Below, piece by piece: positions 51,800-61,540 of a stretch of 64,000 bases of DNA. This DNA comes from Natronosalvus halobius (GTDB lineage Archaea > Halobacteriota > Halobacteria > Halobacteriales > Natrialbaceae). The notes under the pieces are model-generated. The model saw nothing but the letters and a program-made list of their open reading frames with translations. It did no database searches and was not told the DNA's origin. The position numbers and the translations under genes are program-made. Every line of letters starts with the position of its first letter. Position 1 is the stretch's first letter. The stretch covers positions 248,001-312,000 of the forward strand of contig NZ_CP099997.1 in assembly GCF_024138145.1 (NCBI RefSeq), given 5' to 3'.

Positions 51800-52723
51800 A
51801 TGGACGACACCGGCGACCAGGACACCGGATCGCGGGCCGACGACCGCGACCGGGAGACGGTTCGCGACGGCGATAGCGACGCCGAGTCGGACGGCAGGAA
51901 CGACGCCTCCGACCCCGGTACCTCCTCGAGGACGACCCCTGGGTCAGAGGAGGGAACGGACTCGGCCACCGAGAACGAACGCGAACGCGAACGCGACCGT
52001 CGAGGCGCCGAGGACAGGTCGGAGCGAACTACCGCAGGTGAATCCGAGGAGCAAGACGACGAATTTGAGGCTCGTGACGTCGAAGCCGAGGCACGCGACG
52101 ACGAACCCGAAAGTCGAGACGAGGAATCTGAACAGGGGACAGAGTACTCGAGCGAGGATCGCGACGAGACGGCGACGTCCGAACCGCCGATGCCCGGCGT
52201 CCCCGACCCCGACGCCGTCGACGAGGACGACGAAATCCCGGCCGACGTTCAGAAGTACGCCCGCTTCCAGAAGATGGACGGTGCCCAGTACGACCGGGTC
52301 AACGAATTCCTGCGCGACCGGACGTACGTCACCGCCCGCGAGTGGGCCATCGCCCGACTCTGTTCTGACTTCCGGACCGAGACGGGCGTCGAGATGACCA
52401 AAATCGGCGAGAATCTGCCCGAACTCGTGCCGTTCATGACCGATACCTACACGCCGCAGGCGGTCAACCAGGCCCGGTCATCCTTCGAGGAGAAGGTTCG
52501 AAAGTCGGGGGCGACCTTCCTCTACGGCGCGATGTGTGACTTCTTCACCGCGGAGGAACTCGACGACGTCATGTACGAGGCCACCGAGGTCGCGAAGTTC
52601 CTCCTGGAGGTCGAGGGCGTCGACCTCTCTGTCGAGGACGAACTCGAGGCCGAAGAGCGCATCTCGAGCGTGATGCGTGAGGTTCGCGAGGCGAGCAAGG
52701 AACTTCGGGAGGAAGAAACGTAG
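51800..52723 (+). CDS. DUF5806 family protein
   Basis: A 307-residue protein. The first 140 residues are a low-complexity Asp/Glu/Arg/Thr tail. The conserved domain reads DVQKYARFQKMDGAQYDRVNEFLRDRTYVTAREWAIARLCSDFRTETGVEMTKIGENLPELVPFMTDTYTPQAVNQARSSFEEKVRKSGATFLYGAMCDFFTAEELDDVMYEATEVAKFLLEVEGVDL. This is the haloarchaeal DUF5806 family of unknown function. It is predicted cytosolic, 45 bp after the propeller gene. Confidence 0.8.
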   Translation: MDDTGDQDTGSRADDRDRETVRDGDSDAESDGRNDASDPGTSSRTTPGSEEGTDSATENERERERDRRGAEDRSERTTAGESEEQDDEFEARDVEAEARDDEPESRDEESEQGTEYSSEDRDETATSEPPMPGVPDPDAVDEDDEIPADVQKYARFQKMDGAQYDRVNEFLRDRTYVTAREWAIARLCSDFRTETGVEMTKIGENLPELVPFMTDTYTPQAVNQARSSFEEKVRKSGATFLYGAMCDFFTAEELDDVMYEATEVAKFLLEVEGVDLSVEDELEAEERISSVMREVREASKELREEET

Positions 52724-52889
52724 GCGATCTGCTGGCCGGCTGTGAGACGAGCCGTCAACGATCTGGTACCGTTCCCCCTCGAGCGACGCTGATCCACCGC
52801 TCGAGGCCAGACGGGCGAACGGGACCCAGCGAACCTGTGGCGGGTTCGTTCATCGACGACGTTCACGACGGAGACCGACGATTGGACCG

Positions 52890-53126
52890 TCAGATCGGGT
52901 AAACGGGACCGCCGAGCGCGTCGTTGCGTTCGCTTTCGGTGCCAGGCGGAGGCTCGACGGCCGTTCGATTCTCGTCAAGCACAATAAAATCCGTCGAGCC
53001 GCATGAGCAACCCTTTTGCTGGCCGATCGGCTTGACCGAGCCGTCGGGCCAGACGTAGGAGGCGTACACGTTCCCGCAGTTGGGACACTGTGCGATCACT
53101 CTGGTGGGTTTGATTCGATCGGCCAT
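52890..53126 (-). CDS. Small zinc-ribbon protein (CxxCG...PIG...CxCGS family)
   Basis: A 78-residue protein starting MADRIKPTRVIAQCPNCGNVYASYVWPDGSVKPIG. After that come GCSCGSTDFIVLDE and a divergent acidic tail. It shares the C-x2-C-G...PIG...C-x-CGS ribbon with the copies at 36408, 59318 and 59623. The ATG at 53126 aligns with the start of the 59318 copy. Its function is unknown; the ribbon fold suggests nucleic-acid or protein binding. Confidence 0.75.
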   Translation of the reverse strand: MADRIKPTRVIAQCPNCGNVYASYVWPDGSVKPIGQQKGCSCGSTDFIVLDENRTAVEPPPGTESERNDALGGPVYPI

Positions 53127-53934
53127 GACGCACGCATCTATCATACCCGTCGGACAGTTACTTCCGGAAAAACCATCCACACGACTGTCCTCCTCGCATA
53201 ACCGTCGATCGAATATTGAGGTTGTCGATCACCTGAGCGCTCCTGGATGCGTCGTCGATGCCTCGAGGAACGACATCGGAACGGTCAACGGTGCTATCCA
53301 TTCGGACCCACATTCGGTCCTCATCGACTGTCCCATTGCATGACGAATGCCTTCGTCGGTCGTGGCGATCAGCGCTCGCGTCATTGTGATCGTCTAGCGC
53401 TGCTCGCAACGGAAAACCGGGCTGAAATCACGTTCGGCCCAGTGGTCGCCCTACTGGGTGAGGTGTTCACCTTCACGTAATTGAGCCGTTTCGAGGAGAA
53501 ATTTGGTTCATTTGTCCGTCCAGAGCCTGACGCTATTGCTAGTTCGGATCGGGTCAAGTACAGCTGAACGGCGGCAGTAGCCGTTCACACTGCGATGTAA
53601 CGACGGCTTGAGCACACTGGTCGTCGCGCTCTGAGAGACCACATCGACCACGAATTCTTGAGCGACTCCCTCGGTTTCGAACGAGAAATCATTACCCACC
53701 TCTGTCGGTGCGTTTCAGGCGGAAATGCGTCCGTTACAGCGGCAGTCGTCGGCCAGGTGAAGAAATCAACAGTTACAGACCGAATTCGATAGGCGAGGCC
53801 AGGGTCACTACAGCCAATATTGTGTCCGCACGAGGTATTATTCACCGACTGTTTGCGAAAAGAAGTGAAACGAACGAACTTACTTATACGAAACCTTGGC
53901 CAAGCAATCGACCGCCCAACCTGGGCTGAGAGAC
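53127..53934. other. Intergenic region without supportable genes
   Basis: About 800 bp. Several short open frames exist on both strands but none has a conserved motif, haloarchaeal acidity or a good start. An AT-rich box (acttatacgaaa, 53879-53890) about 50 bases before the next ATG is a likely promoter. I looked for transposase or tRNA remnants and could not support any. Confidence 0.4.
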
Positions 53935-54510
53935 ATGAGAGAAGAACGAGACCCAGACGACGGAAGACGGTCATTCATGAAGAAGAGCGCGTTAGCAACA
54001 ACCGCCCTGGCTGTCGGTGCCGGTGCCAGCACGAACGTGGCGGCTCAGGAAGACGACGAGAACGGCGAAGGACTCCAGGATGGTGAGGTCGTCATCCACG
54101 GCCGCGATTACTTCCCGGATGCCGATTTCACGGTCCTTGCGGAGATGGACTCGGGAACTCGAGACACCCTCGTTGAGGCACTCGGCGACGAGTTCGACGA
54201 CGATTGGGAGGTGTACGTGATCCAGGTTGATATCGGTTCGGGCGGCCCATTAGGGCACATCTTCGTCGACGAAGACGAGGCGGACGTGAGCGAAGGTGAT
54301 ACGGGAACGATGACGTCTGACACCGTGTCGATTCGCAATGCGGAGCTGAACCTGTTCGAGGTCGATATTGGCGCCTCTGCTGGAGGCGCTGCAGCAGACG
54401 AGGAGGAGGAGGAAGAGGAGGAGGAGAACGGCAACGGCGCTGGCAACGGCGGCGGAAACGGCGGCGGAAACGGCGGCGGAAACGGCGGCGGAAACGGCGG
54501 CGGCAACTGA
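53935..54510 (+). CDS. Tat-exported protein with Gly-Gly-Asn tail
   Basis: A 191-residue exported protein. The Tat signal is DDGRRSFMKKSALATTALAVGAGASTNVAAQ. The body (EVVIHGRDYFPDADFTVLAEMDSGTRDTLVEALG...WEVYVIQVDIGSGGPLGHIFVDED) is a small beta-rich domain of no recognised family. A run of Glu residues then leads to a C-terminal array of GGGN repeats. There is no membrane anchor or sortase motif, so it is probably released or held by the tail. The ATG at 53935 is chosen; a TTG 39 bases upstream is possible. Confidence 0.75.
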   Translation: MREERDPDDGRRSFMKKSALATTALAVGAGASTNVAAQEDDENGEGLQDGEVVIHGRDYFPDADFTVLAEMDSGTRDTLVEALGDEFDDDWEVYVIQVDIGSGGPLGHIFVDEDEADVSEGDTGTMTSDTVSIRNAELNLFEVDIGASAGGAAADEEEEEEEEENGNGAGNGGGNGGGNGGGNGGGNGGGN

Positions 54511-54529
54511 CGCGATTACCCTCGTCTCG

Positions 54530-54542
54530 GATTTTTCTTTCG
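54530..54542 (+). terminator. T-rich terminator
   Basis: An atttttctttcg tract about 20 bases after the stop of the GGGN-tail gene fits archaeal oligo-T termination. Confidence 0.45.
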
Positions 54543-54669
54543 AACCTCGAAGATCAGGCGATGTTGCGAGCGGCCCGAAACGGGAGCCGTGGACGGATCC
54601 TGTGCGCGCTCGAACTCTTCACACTCGTAGAGCGACACGTCTTTCCCACCGTGGGCGACACTGTGGTGT

Positions 54670-56862
54670 ATGAGCACCGAGCCAAAGCAGGAACTCACCA
54701 GCGTCGACCTCGCGGCGCTCGTCGGTGAACTCGGATCCTACGAGGGGGCCAAAGTCGACAAGGCCTACCTCTACGGCGACGACCTCGTTCGCCTCAAGAT
54801 GCGTGACTTCGACCGCGGCCGAGTCGAACTCATGCTCGAGGTAGGCGACCGCAAACGCGTCCACACCGTCTCGCCCGAACGGGTGCCGGACGCGCCAGGT
54901 CGCCCGCCGCAGTTCGCGATGATGCTTCGCAACCGGCTTTCGGGGGCGGACTTCGTCGGCGTCGAACAGTACGAGTTCGACCGCATCCTCGAGTTCGTCT
55001 TCGATCGAGAGGACGGGATGACGCGGATCATCGTCGAACTGTTCGGCCAGGGCAACGTCGCCGTCACGGACCGCGAGTACGAGGTGATCGACTCCCTCGA
55101 AACTGTGCGACTGAAGTCCAGGACGGTCGTTCCAGGCTCGCGGTACGAGTTTCCGGAGTCGCGCGTCAATCCGCTCACCGTCTCGCGGGAGGCGTTCGGT
55201 CACCAGATGGACGACTCCGACACGGACGTCGTCCGGACGCTCGCGACCCAGCTCAACTTCGGCGGCCTCTACGCCGAGGAACTGTGTACCCGCGCGGGCG
55301 TCGAGAAGACCCTCGACATCGAGAACGCGGGCGAGGACGAGTACGAACGGATTTACCGCGAAACCGAGCGATTGGCACTCGACCTGCGAAACGCCAATCT
55401 CGAGCCGCAGGTGTTACTGGAGGGCGGCGGGAACGATGGTAACGACGAGAACGGCCACAGCGGCGGCGACGGGAACAGCGGCGACGGGGACGCGGAACGT
55501 GAAGACGAGACGAACGCCCACGTCGTCGACGTCACCCCGTTCCCGCTCGAGGAGCACGAAGGCCTCGCCAGCGAATCCCACGAGACGTTCAACGGCGCCC
55601 TCGAGGAGTACTTCTTCCGGCTGGACCTCGACGCCGACGAGCCGGATCCGCGCGATCAGCGTCCGGACTTCGAGGAACAGATCGCCAAGCACCAGCGGAT
55701 CATCGACCAGCAAGAGGGCGCAATCCAGGGCTTCGACGAGCAAGCTGAGGCCGAGCGCGAGAAGGCCGAACTGCTGTACGCCCACTACGGCACGGTCGAC
55801 GACCTCCTGTCGACCGTTCGTTCGGCCCGCGACGACGGCGTCCCCTGGGGCGAGATTGCCGGACGACTCGACGAGGCCAAAGAACAGGGGATGGACGCCG
55901 CCCAGCCGTTCGTCGACGTCAACGGGAAGGAGGGGACGGTGACGATTCGCCTCGAGGGCGACCCCATCACGCTCCTGGTCGAGGACGGCGTCGAGAAGAA
56001 CGCCGACCGCCTCTACACGGAGGCAAAGCGAATCGCCGAGAAGAAGGAGGGCGCTCTGGCGGCGATCGAAGACACCCGCGAGGAACTCGCGGAGATCGAG
56101 CGTCGGCGCGACGAGTGGGAAGCCGACGACGGTGACGAAGAAATAGACGAGGCGGGCGACGACGAACGCGACTGGCTCGCCGAATCCTCCGTCCCGATTC
56201 GCCAGAACGAGCAGTGGTACGAGCGGTTCCGGTGGTTCCGGACCAGCGACGACTACCTCGTGATCGGTGGGCGAAACGCCGACCAGAACGAGGAACTCGT
56301 CAAGAAGTACCTCGAGCGCGGCGACCGCGTGTTACACACGCAGGCTCACGGCGGCCCGGTTACGGTTCTGAAGGCTACCGATCCCAGCGAGGCGTCGTCG
56401 AGCGACATCGAGATTCCCGACTCGAGCGTCCAGGAGGCGGCCCAGTTCGCAGTCTCGTACTCGTCGGTCTGGAAGGACGGGCGATACGCGGGCGACGTCT
56501 ACGTCGTCGACTCCGATCAGGTGTCGAAGACGCCCGAGAGCGGCGAGTACCTCGAGAAGGGTGGATTCGCGATTCGCGGCGACCGAACCTACCTGGACGA
56601 CACGCCCGTTGGCGTCGCGGTTGGCATCCAGTGTGAGCCGTATACGCGAGTCGTCGGCGGGCCCCCGTCGGCGATCGGGGGCCAGACGGTGACGACGATC
56701 GAGGTCGAACCTGGACGGTTCGCCCAGGCCGACGCCGCAAAGCGCATCTACCGCGAACTCCGCGAACGCTTCGCGGACGAATCGTTCGTCAGAAAGATCG
56801 CGAGCCCTGACCAGATCGCGCACTTCCTGCCGCCGGGCGGGAGTCGCCTGCTCCAGGAGTAG
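54670..56862 (+). CDS. NFACT family protein (archaeal Rqc2/NEMF/RqcH homologue)
   Basis: A 730-residue protein. The N-terminal NFACT-N domain (TSVDLAALVGELGSYEGAKVDKAYLYGDDLVRLKMRDFDRGRVELMLEVGDRKRVHTV, PPQFAMMLRNRLSGADF) is followed by helix-hairpin-helix segments, a long coiled coil (EQIAKHQRIIDQQEGAIQGFDEQAEAEREKAELLYAHY) and the NFACT-R domain (WYERFRWFRTSDDYLVIGGRNADQNEELVKKYLERGD). Family members bind the 60S/50S subunit carrying stalled nascent chains and add C-terminal tails. A Gly/Asp/Asn-rich insertion at about residues 255-280 is peculiar to this protein. Confidence 0.92.
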   Translation: MSTEPKQELTSVDLAALVGELGSYEGAKVDKAYLYGDDLVRLKMRDFDRGRVELMLEVGDRKRVHTVSPERVPDAPGRPPQFAMMLRNRLSGADFVGVEQYEFDRILEFVFDREDGMTRIIVELFGQGNVAVTDREYEVIDSLETVRLKSRTVVPGSRYEFPESRVNPLTVSREAFGHQMDDSDTDVVRTLATQLNFGGLYAEELCTRAGVEKTLDIENAGEDEYERIYRETERLALDLRNANLEPQVLLEGGGNDGNDENGHSGGDGNSGDGDAEREDETNAHVVDVTPFPLEEHEGLASESHETFNGALEEYFFRLDLDADEPDPRDQRPDFEEQIAKHQRIIDQQEGAIQGFDEQAEAEREKAELLYAHYGTVDDLLSTVRSARDDGVPWGEIAGRLDEAKEQGMDAAQPFVDVNGKEGTVTIRLEGDPITLLVEDGVEKNADRLYTEAKRIAEKKEGALAAIEDTREELAEIERRRDEWEADDGDEEIDEAGDDERDWLAESSVPIRQNEQWYERFRWFRTSDDYLVIGGRNADQNEELVKKYLERGDRVLHTQAHGGPVTVLKATDPSEASSSDIEIPDSSVQEAAQFAVSYSSVWKDGRYAGDVYVVDSDQVSKTPESGEYLEKGGFAIRGDRTYLDDTPVGVAVGIQCEPYTRVVGGPPSAIGGQTVTTIEVEPGRFAQADAAKRIYRELRERFADESFVRKIASPDQIAHFLPPGGSRLLQE

Positions 56863-56956
56863 CGTTCGATGCGCGGTCCCTCAGTGGGGCTCAGAAGCGG
56901 TTACCTCGACCTCGACCTCGACCTCGGCGATCGGGTCGTCCGTCGTCCGTACTCGG

Positions 56957-57235
56957 CTACGCCTCGCCGTGGGGTGACTGGCTGCCGCAAGTGGTAGAGG
57001 AGTCACAGTCGGGCCGCGGGGTGAGTCGGACCGACTCGGGCCCGTCGAGGTGCACCGTGTACCGGCCGTACTCGAACGAGACGGAGACGGAATCGTTCGT
57101 CGATCGAAAGACGTCCTGGAGTGCACCGACGTCGACTGCGTCGTGGAGCGGTGGGTCGACGTCGAGCGGGTCGACGCCCTCTCGCGTGGCAATGGCTTCG
57201 ATGATCCGGTAGCCGATATCGTGGTCCTCTTGCAT
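56957..57235 (-). CDS. HalOD1 output-domain protein
   Basis: A 92-residue protein with one HalOD1 domain: IGYRIIEAIATREGVDPLDVDPPLHDAVDVGALQDVFRSTNDSVSVSFEYGRYTVHLDGPESVRLT. A short Cys-containing tail follows (CDSSTTCGSQ). The ATG at 57235 (MQEDHDIGY) is chosen because longer frames run through the promoter region of ilvD. It is convergent with the NFACT gene and divergent from ilvD. Confidence 0.8.
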   Translation of the reverse strand: MQEDHDIGYRIIEAIATREGVDPLDVDPPLHDAVDVGALQDVFRSTNDSVSVSFEYGRYTVHLDGPESVRLTPRPDCDSSTTCGSQSPHGEA

Positions 57236-57439
57236 ATTTGTGGTGGCCACAACCGACGATAAATATCCCGGTGATAGTGGAATGATAGGTGTCTGACGGT
57301 CGTCATGCTCCCGCCAGACGCCGCTGGATCGAGCGTATGCCACAGCGGGTCGGCGCCGAGTACGCGCGATTCGTCCTCGAAATCCGGCACCACTTGACCG
57401 AGTGGGGTGACTTATGCACACTCGAACCAAGTGGCGACT

Positions 57440-59182
57440 ATGAGCAGCGACGACGCGTTCGACCACGGGAAAGACGAGCGGCTGACCAGCCGCGACGTGA
57501 CCGAGGGGGCTGATCGGGCGCCTCATCGGGCGATGTTTCGGGCGATGGGATTCGACGACGACGATTTCGGCTCGCCGATGATCGGGGTGGCGAATCCCGC
57601 CGCGGACATCACGCCATGTAACGTCCACCTCGACGACGTGGCCGACTCGGCGCTCGAGGGCGTCGACGAGGCCGGCGGCATGCCCATCGAGTTCGGCACG
57701 ATCACCATCTCCGACGCCATCTCGATGGGAACGGAGGGGATGAAGGCCTCCCTCATCTCGCGGGAACTCATCGCCGACAGCGTCGAACTCGTCAGCTTCG
57801 GCGAGCGGATGGACGGCCTCGTTACGGTCGCCGGTTGCGATAAGAACCTCCCCGGGATGATGATGGCCGCGATCCGCACCGATCTTCCTTCCGTCTTTTG
57901 CTATGGGGGCTCGATCATGCCCGGCCAGCACGAGGGCCGGGACGTGACCATCGTCCAGGTGTTCGAGGGCGTCGGCGCGTACGGAACCGGGGAGATGGAC
58001 GAGGAAGAACTCGACGACCTCGAGCGTCACGCCTGCCCCGGCGCCGGTTCCTGCGGCGGGATGTTCACGGCGAACACGATGGCCTCGATTTCGGAGGCGC
58101 TCGGGCTGGCTCCGCTAGGTAGCGCCTCGCCGCCCGCCGAGGACGAAGAGCGCTACGAGGTCGCCAGACGCGCGGGCGAACTCGCCCTCGAGTGCATCGA
58201 GGAAGATCGGCGCCCTTCGGACGTCCTCACGCGCGAGTCCTTCGAGAACGCCATCGCCCTCCAGACCGCCATCGGAGGGTCGACCAACGGCGTCCTCCAC
58301 CTGCTCGCGCTCGCCCGCGAGGCCGACGTCGACCTCGAGATCGGTGACTTCGACGACATCTCGCGGCGGACGCCCAAGATCGCCGACCTCCAGCCCGGCG
58401 GGACGCGCGTGATGAACGACCTCCACGAACTCGGGGGCGTCCCGGTCGTCCTCCGCCGACTACTCGAGGCGGACCTCCTCCACGGGAACGCGATGACCGT
58501 CACCGGCCGGACGATCGCCGAGGAACTCGCTCACCTCGAGGCGACCGGCGACCTGCCGGCGAACGACGCCGACATCGAGGCGGACTTCCTCTACACGGTC
58601 GAAGAGCCGAAGGAAGAGGAGGGCGCGATCAAAATCCTCGAGGGCAACCTCGCCCCCGACGGCGCCGTGTTGAAGGTGACCGGGGACGACGCCTTCCACC
58701 ACGAGGGGCCGGCCCGGATCTTCGAGCACGAGGAGGACGCCATGGCCTACGTCCAGGAGGGCCACATCGAGAGCGGCGACGTGATCGTCATTCGCAACGA
58801 GGGCCCTCGTGGTGGCCCCGGGATGCGCGAGATGCTCGGCGTCACCGCGGCGGTCGTCGGCGCGGGTCACGAAGACGACGTCGCGCTCATCACCGACGGC
58901 CGGTTCTCCGGGGGGACCAGAGGCCCGATGATTGGTCACGTCGCTCCGGAAGCCTTCGTCGGCGGGCCCATCGGCCTGCTCCAGGACGGGGACGTCGTCA
59001 CGGTGGACATCCCTGACCGGACGCTCGAGGTCGGCCTCGACGACGCGGAACTCGAGGCGCGACGCCAGGGGTGGAGCCAGCCAGACCCCGCCTACGACGG
59101 GGGCGTCCTGGCGAAGTACTGCAGGGACTTCGACTCGGCGTCGAACGGTGCCGTGACGAATCCGCGGCTCACTCGAGACTGA
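57440..59182 (+). CDS. ilvD: Dihydroxy-acid dehydratase
   Basis: A 580-residue enzyme that dehydrates 2,3-dihydroxy acids to 2-oxo acids in branched-chain amino acid synthesis. Cluster-binding cysteines lie in [20 protein letters not shown] and [14 protein letters not shown]. Conserved [30 protein letters not shown] and [21 protein letters not shown] follow. The ATG at 57440 ([15 protein letters not shown]) is chosen. It is a single gene with a short upstream region shared with the divergent HalOD1 gene. Confidence 0.96.
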   Translation: MSSDDAFDHGKDERLTSRDVTEGADRAPHRAMFRAMGFDDDDFGSPMIGVANPAADITPCNVHLDDVADSALEGVDEAGGMPIEFGTITISDAISMGTEGMKASLISRELIADSVELVSFGERMDGLVTVAGCDKNLPGMMMAAIRTDLPSVFCYGGSIMPGQHEGRDVTIVQVFEGVGAYGTGEMDEEELDDLERHACPGAGSCGGMFTANTMASISEALGLAPLGSASPPAEDEERYEVARRAGELALECIEEDRRPSDVLTRESFENAIALQTAIGGSTNGVLHLLALAREADVDLEIGDFDDISRRTPKIADLQPGGTRVMNDLHELGGVPVVLRRLLEADLLHGNAMTVTGRTIAEELAHLEATGDLPANDADIEADFLYTVEEPKEEEGAIKILEGNLAPDGAVLKVTGDDAFHHEGPARIFEHEEDAMAYVQEGHIESGDVIVIRNEGPRGGPGMREMLGVTAAVVGAGHEDDVALITDGRFSGGTRGPMIGHVAPEAFVGGPIGLLQDGDVVTVDIPDRTLEVGLDDAELEARRQGWSQPDPAYDGGVLAKYCRDFDSASNGAVTNPRLTRD

Positions 59183-59317
59183 GCGGACGTCGGGCGATTC
59201 GACCGGCGATTCCCTCTCGAGGCTCCCGATGAAGGGCACCTCGAGAACGGTTTGCCCCCCGCTGACAGACGCTGATAGCTACCCTCAAATAGTCTCCGCG
59301 CCTCTGAGCGTTGAAAA

Positions 59318-59515
59318 ATGGCCTACAGGAAAGACGACGTCGAACGCGTTATCGCCGTCTGTCGCAATTGTGGATCCGGATACGCTGCCAGACGGTGGCC
59401 CGACGGCGAGGTGCAACCTATCGGCTCCGAGGGGTGCAATTGCGGTTCGACCGAACTGATTGCTGTCGACGAGGATGCAGGCGGGGACTCGAATACCACT
59501 ACCGATCCGGTCTAA
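59318..59515 (+). CDS. Small zinc-ribbon protein (CxxCG...PIG...CxCGS family)
   Basis: A 65-residue protein starting MAYRKDDVERVIAVCRNCGSGYAARRWPDGEVQPIG, then GCNCGSTELIAVDED and an acidic Ser/Thr tail. It has the same ribbon as the copies at 36408, 52890 and 59623. Together with the 59623 copy 107 bp downstream it forms a tandem pair. No operon partner of known function is adjacent; its role is unknown. Confidence 0.75.
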   Translation: MAYRKDDVERVIAVCRNCGSGYAARRWPDGEVQPIGSEGCNCGSTELIAVDEDAGGDSNTTTDPV

Positions 59516-59622
59516 CCGGCTTCCCTCTCGCCAGTCGACACGCTGCCGAGATCGACCGCCGCCATCGTGTCAGAAAACCGGGGCGAATATTGAAATTCCC
59601 GGGCGTCGTCTGCACGATCGGG

Positions 59623-59775
59623 GTGATCGCCTTGCGCGAGCACAATCGCGTCATGGCCGTGTGCGAACGCTGCGAGTCGGTATACGCAGCGAAAAAGCTC
59701 CAGAGCGGTCGTATCCGCCCGATCGGAACGCACTCCTGTCGGTGTGGATCCGAACACTTCCGAGCGATCAGGTGA
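59623..59775 (+). CDS. Small zinc-ribbon protein, tandem paralogue, 50 aa
   Basis: A 50-residue protein, MIALREHNRVMAVCERCESVYAAKKLQSGRIRPIG then SCRCGSEHFRAIR. It keeps C-x2-C, the PIG turn and C-x-CGS of the family but has lost the Gly after the first knuckle and is more basic. I prefer the GTG at 59623, because alignment with the paralogues requires about ten residues before the first knuckle and an AT-rich gaatattgaaat box lies about 30 bases upstream. An ATG at 59653 is the alternative. Confidence 0.65.
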   Translation: MIALREHNRVMAVCERCESVYAAKKLQSGRIRPIGTHSCRCGSEHFRAIR

Positions 59776-60155
59776 ATTGCCTCGCCACAACCATCGCGAA
59801 CGCCCCTTTCACGTCGTGACGGCACACCCGACCAGTCGACGGTCTGGCGTGTGACGATATTACCCCACCCGAATATGCGACGGATGCTGTCCACCCTCGA
59901 GCATACAGTGTGTGGCCGATACCGACCGCTGCCTCGAGCATCGTGGGTGAGCAGATAGCGTTAATACGTCGATACAACCAGCACGGGCAGTTGTGTTGAA
60001 GGATTGTTATTATATCGTTATTGACTCTAAATTAGTTCGAATGTATTTTTATATACGATGGTGACCGTCATTGCCTTACTTAATTTGCTATTCACTTAAC
60101 ATATGAATGTTAGGACCGAAACGTTCATCTTTGGGTGAGTGTCACGTGAAAACGG
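59776..60155 (+). promoter_or_regulatory. AT-rich upstream region of the halolysin-like gene
   Basis: A 380-bp region with a marked drop in GC from 59990 to 60120 (for example ttattatatcgttattgac, tttttatatacgatgg). It contains a small palindromic patch (acatatgaatgt). It is probably the promoter and control region of the protease gene. I found no gene or RNA in it. Confidence 0.5.
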
Positions 60156-61304
60156 ATGTCACGGGATACGCACCCAGTTGACAGACGAACAGTGTTGAAA
60201 GCAGTGGGCGGCACGCTCGCGACCGCCGGGGTCTCTGGGCTGGCAGCAGCCGACCCAGACGACATCGTCGAAGTCAACGTCGGCTTCTCGAACGGCAGCG
60301 GTCGAGCCGCGGCACTCGATGCAGCCTCGGACACGGTTCGCGAGTTCGCGTTCGACGCGGTCACGATTCGGGTACCCAAACGCGCCGTCTCCGGGCTACA
60401 GAACAACCCCAACGTACGATACGTCGAGGAAAACGGCGAGATGCACGCACTCGCACAATCCACGCCGTGGGGGATCGACCGCGTGGACGCCGACGTCGCC
60501 CACGACAACGGCGAGACCGGCGCCGGGGCCGACATCGCAATTCTCGACACCGGAATCGACTCCGATCACCCCGACCTACAGGCCAACCTGGGCGAAGGCA
60601 GGGCGTTCGTAAGTTGCAAGGGCGGCCCGAACTCGTGTGGCCAGGACTGGGACGACGACAACGACCACGGCACCCACTGCGCGGGCACCGCCGACGCCCT
60701 CGACAACAACGAAGGCGTCGTCGGCGTCTCCACCGAGGCGACGCTGCACGCGGTCAAGGTCCTGGACAAGCGCGGCAGCGGATCGTTCTCCGACATCGCG
60801 GCCGGTGTCGAGTACGTCGCCGACCAGGGCTGGGACGTCGCCAGCCTCAGCCTCGGCGCGAGTTCCGGCTCCCAGGCCCTCAGAGACGCCGGTCAGTACG
60901 CGTACAACAACGGCGTGTTGCTCGTCGCTGCCGCGGGCAATTCCGGCCCGTGTTCTGACTGCGTCGGCTACCCGGCCGCCTATCCGGAGTTCATCGCCGT
61001 CAGTGCGACCAGCGAGGACGACTCGCTGGCGAGTTTTTCCTCGACCGGTTCCGAGGTCGAGATCGCTGCGCCTGGCGAGGACGTCAACTCGACGGTCCCC
61101 GGTGGCGGGTACGACACGTTCTCCGGAACCTCGATGGCCTGCCCGCACGTTGCTGGCGCAGGCGGTCAGTTGATGGCTAACGGCTACACGAACACCGAAG
61201 CCCGCCAGCAATTGAAAGACACGGCCGAAGACATCGGGCTCTCGGACAACGAGCAGGGAAGCGGCCTGCTCGACGTCGCCGCGGCGCTCGGTCTCTCGAG
61301 CTGA
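60156..61304 (+). CDS. Halolysin-like subtilisin family serine protease
   Basis: A 382-residue exported protease. The Tat signal is PVDRRTVLKAVGGTLATAGVSG. The propeptide runs to about residue 100. The S8 catalytic domain has Asp131 (ILDTGIDSDHPD), His171 (DHGTHCAGT), the oxyanion Asn in AAAGNSGPC and Ser326 (SGTSMACPHVAG). The C-terminal extension found in classical halolysins is absent; the protein stops shortly after the catalytic domain. The start is the ATG in the context gtcacgtgaaaacggatgtca. It is active outside the cell, degrading peptides and proteins in high salt. Confidence 0.93.
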   Translation: MSRDTHPVDRRTVLKAVGGTLATAGVSGLAAADPDDIVEVNVGFSNGSGRAAALDAASDTVREFAFDAVTIRVPKRAVSGLQNNPNVRYVEENGEMHALAQSTPWGIDRVDADVAHDNGETGAGADIAILDTGIDSDHPDLQANLGEGRAFVSCKGGPNSCGQDWDDDNDHGTHCAGTADALDNNEGVVGVSTEATLHAVKVLDKRGSGSFSDIAAGVEYVADQGWDVASLSLGASSGSQALRDAGQYAYNNGVLLVAAAGNSGPCSDCVGYPAAYPEFIAVSATSEDDSLASFSSTGSEVEIAAPGEDVNSTVPGGGYDTFSGTSMACPHVAGAGGQLMANGYTNTEARQQLKDTAEDIGLSDNEQGSGLLDVAAALGLSS

Positions 61305-61540
61305 ACAAACCGGTCCCCGTTTTGTCGTCGCTGAGTACGCGACTTGTTTTCAGTAAGACGATGGGAATGTAGTGAACTCGACGACGTACACGGGTAAATG
61401 AATCTGGAATGGAATCGAACGCTGATTTTCGAGGTCAATCGTCGTCTTCGGCCAACGCTCGCTCGGGAATTGTCTCCCGTCCTGGCGTGTCGCGTGGCAT
61501 CGAAACCGAGCGCAATGTGAATCGCTTTGCTACCCTGTCG

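Noticed and set aside
53508-53974. Possible transposase remnant in the long intergenic region
   Set aside because: I could not match any frame to a transposase family and saw no terminal repeats.
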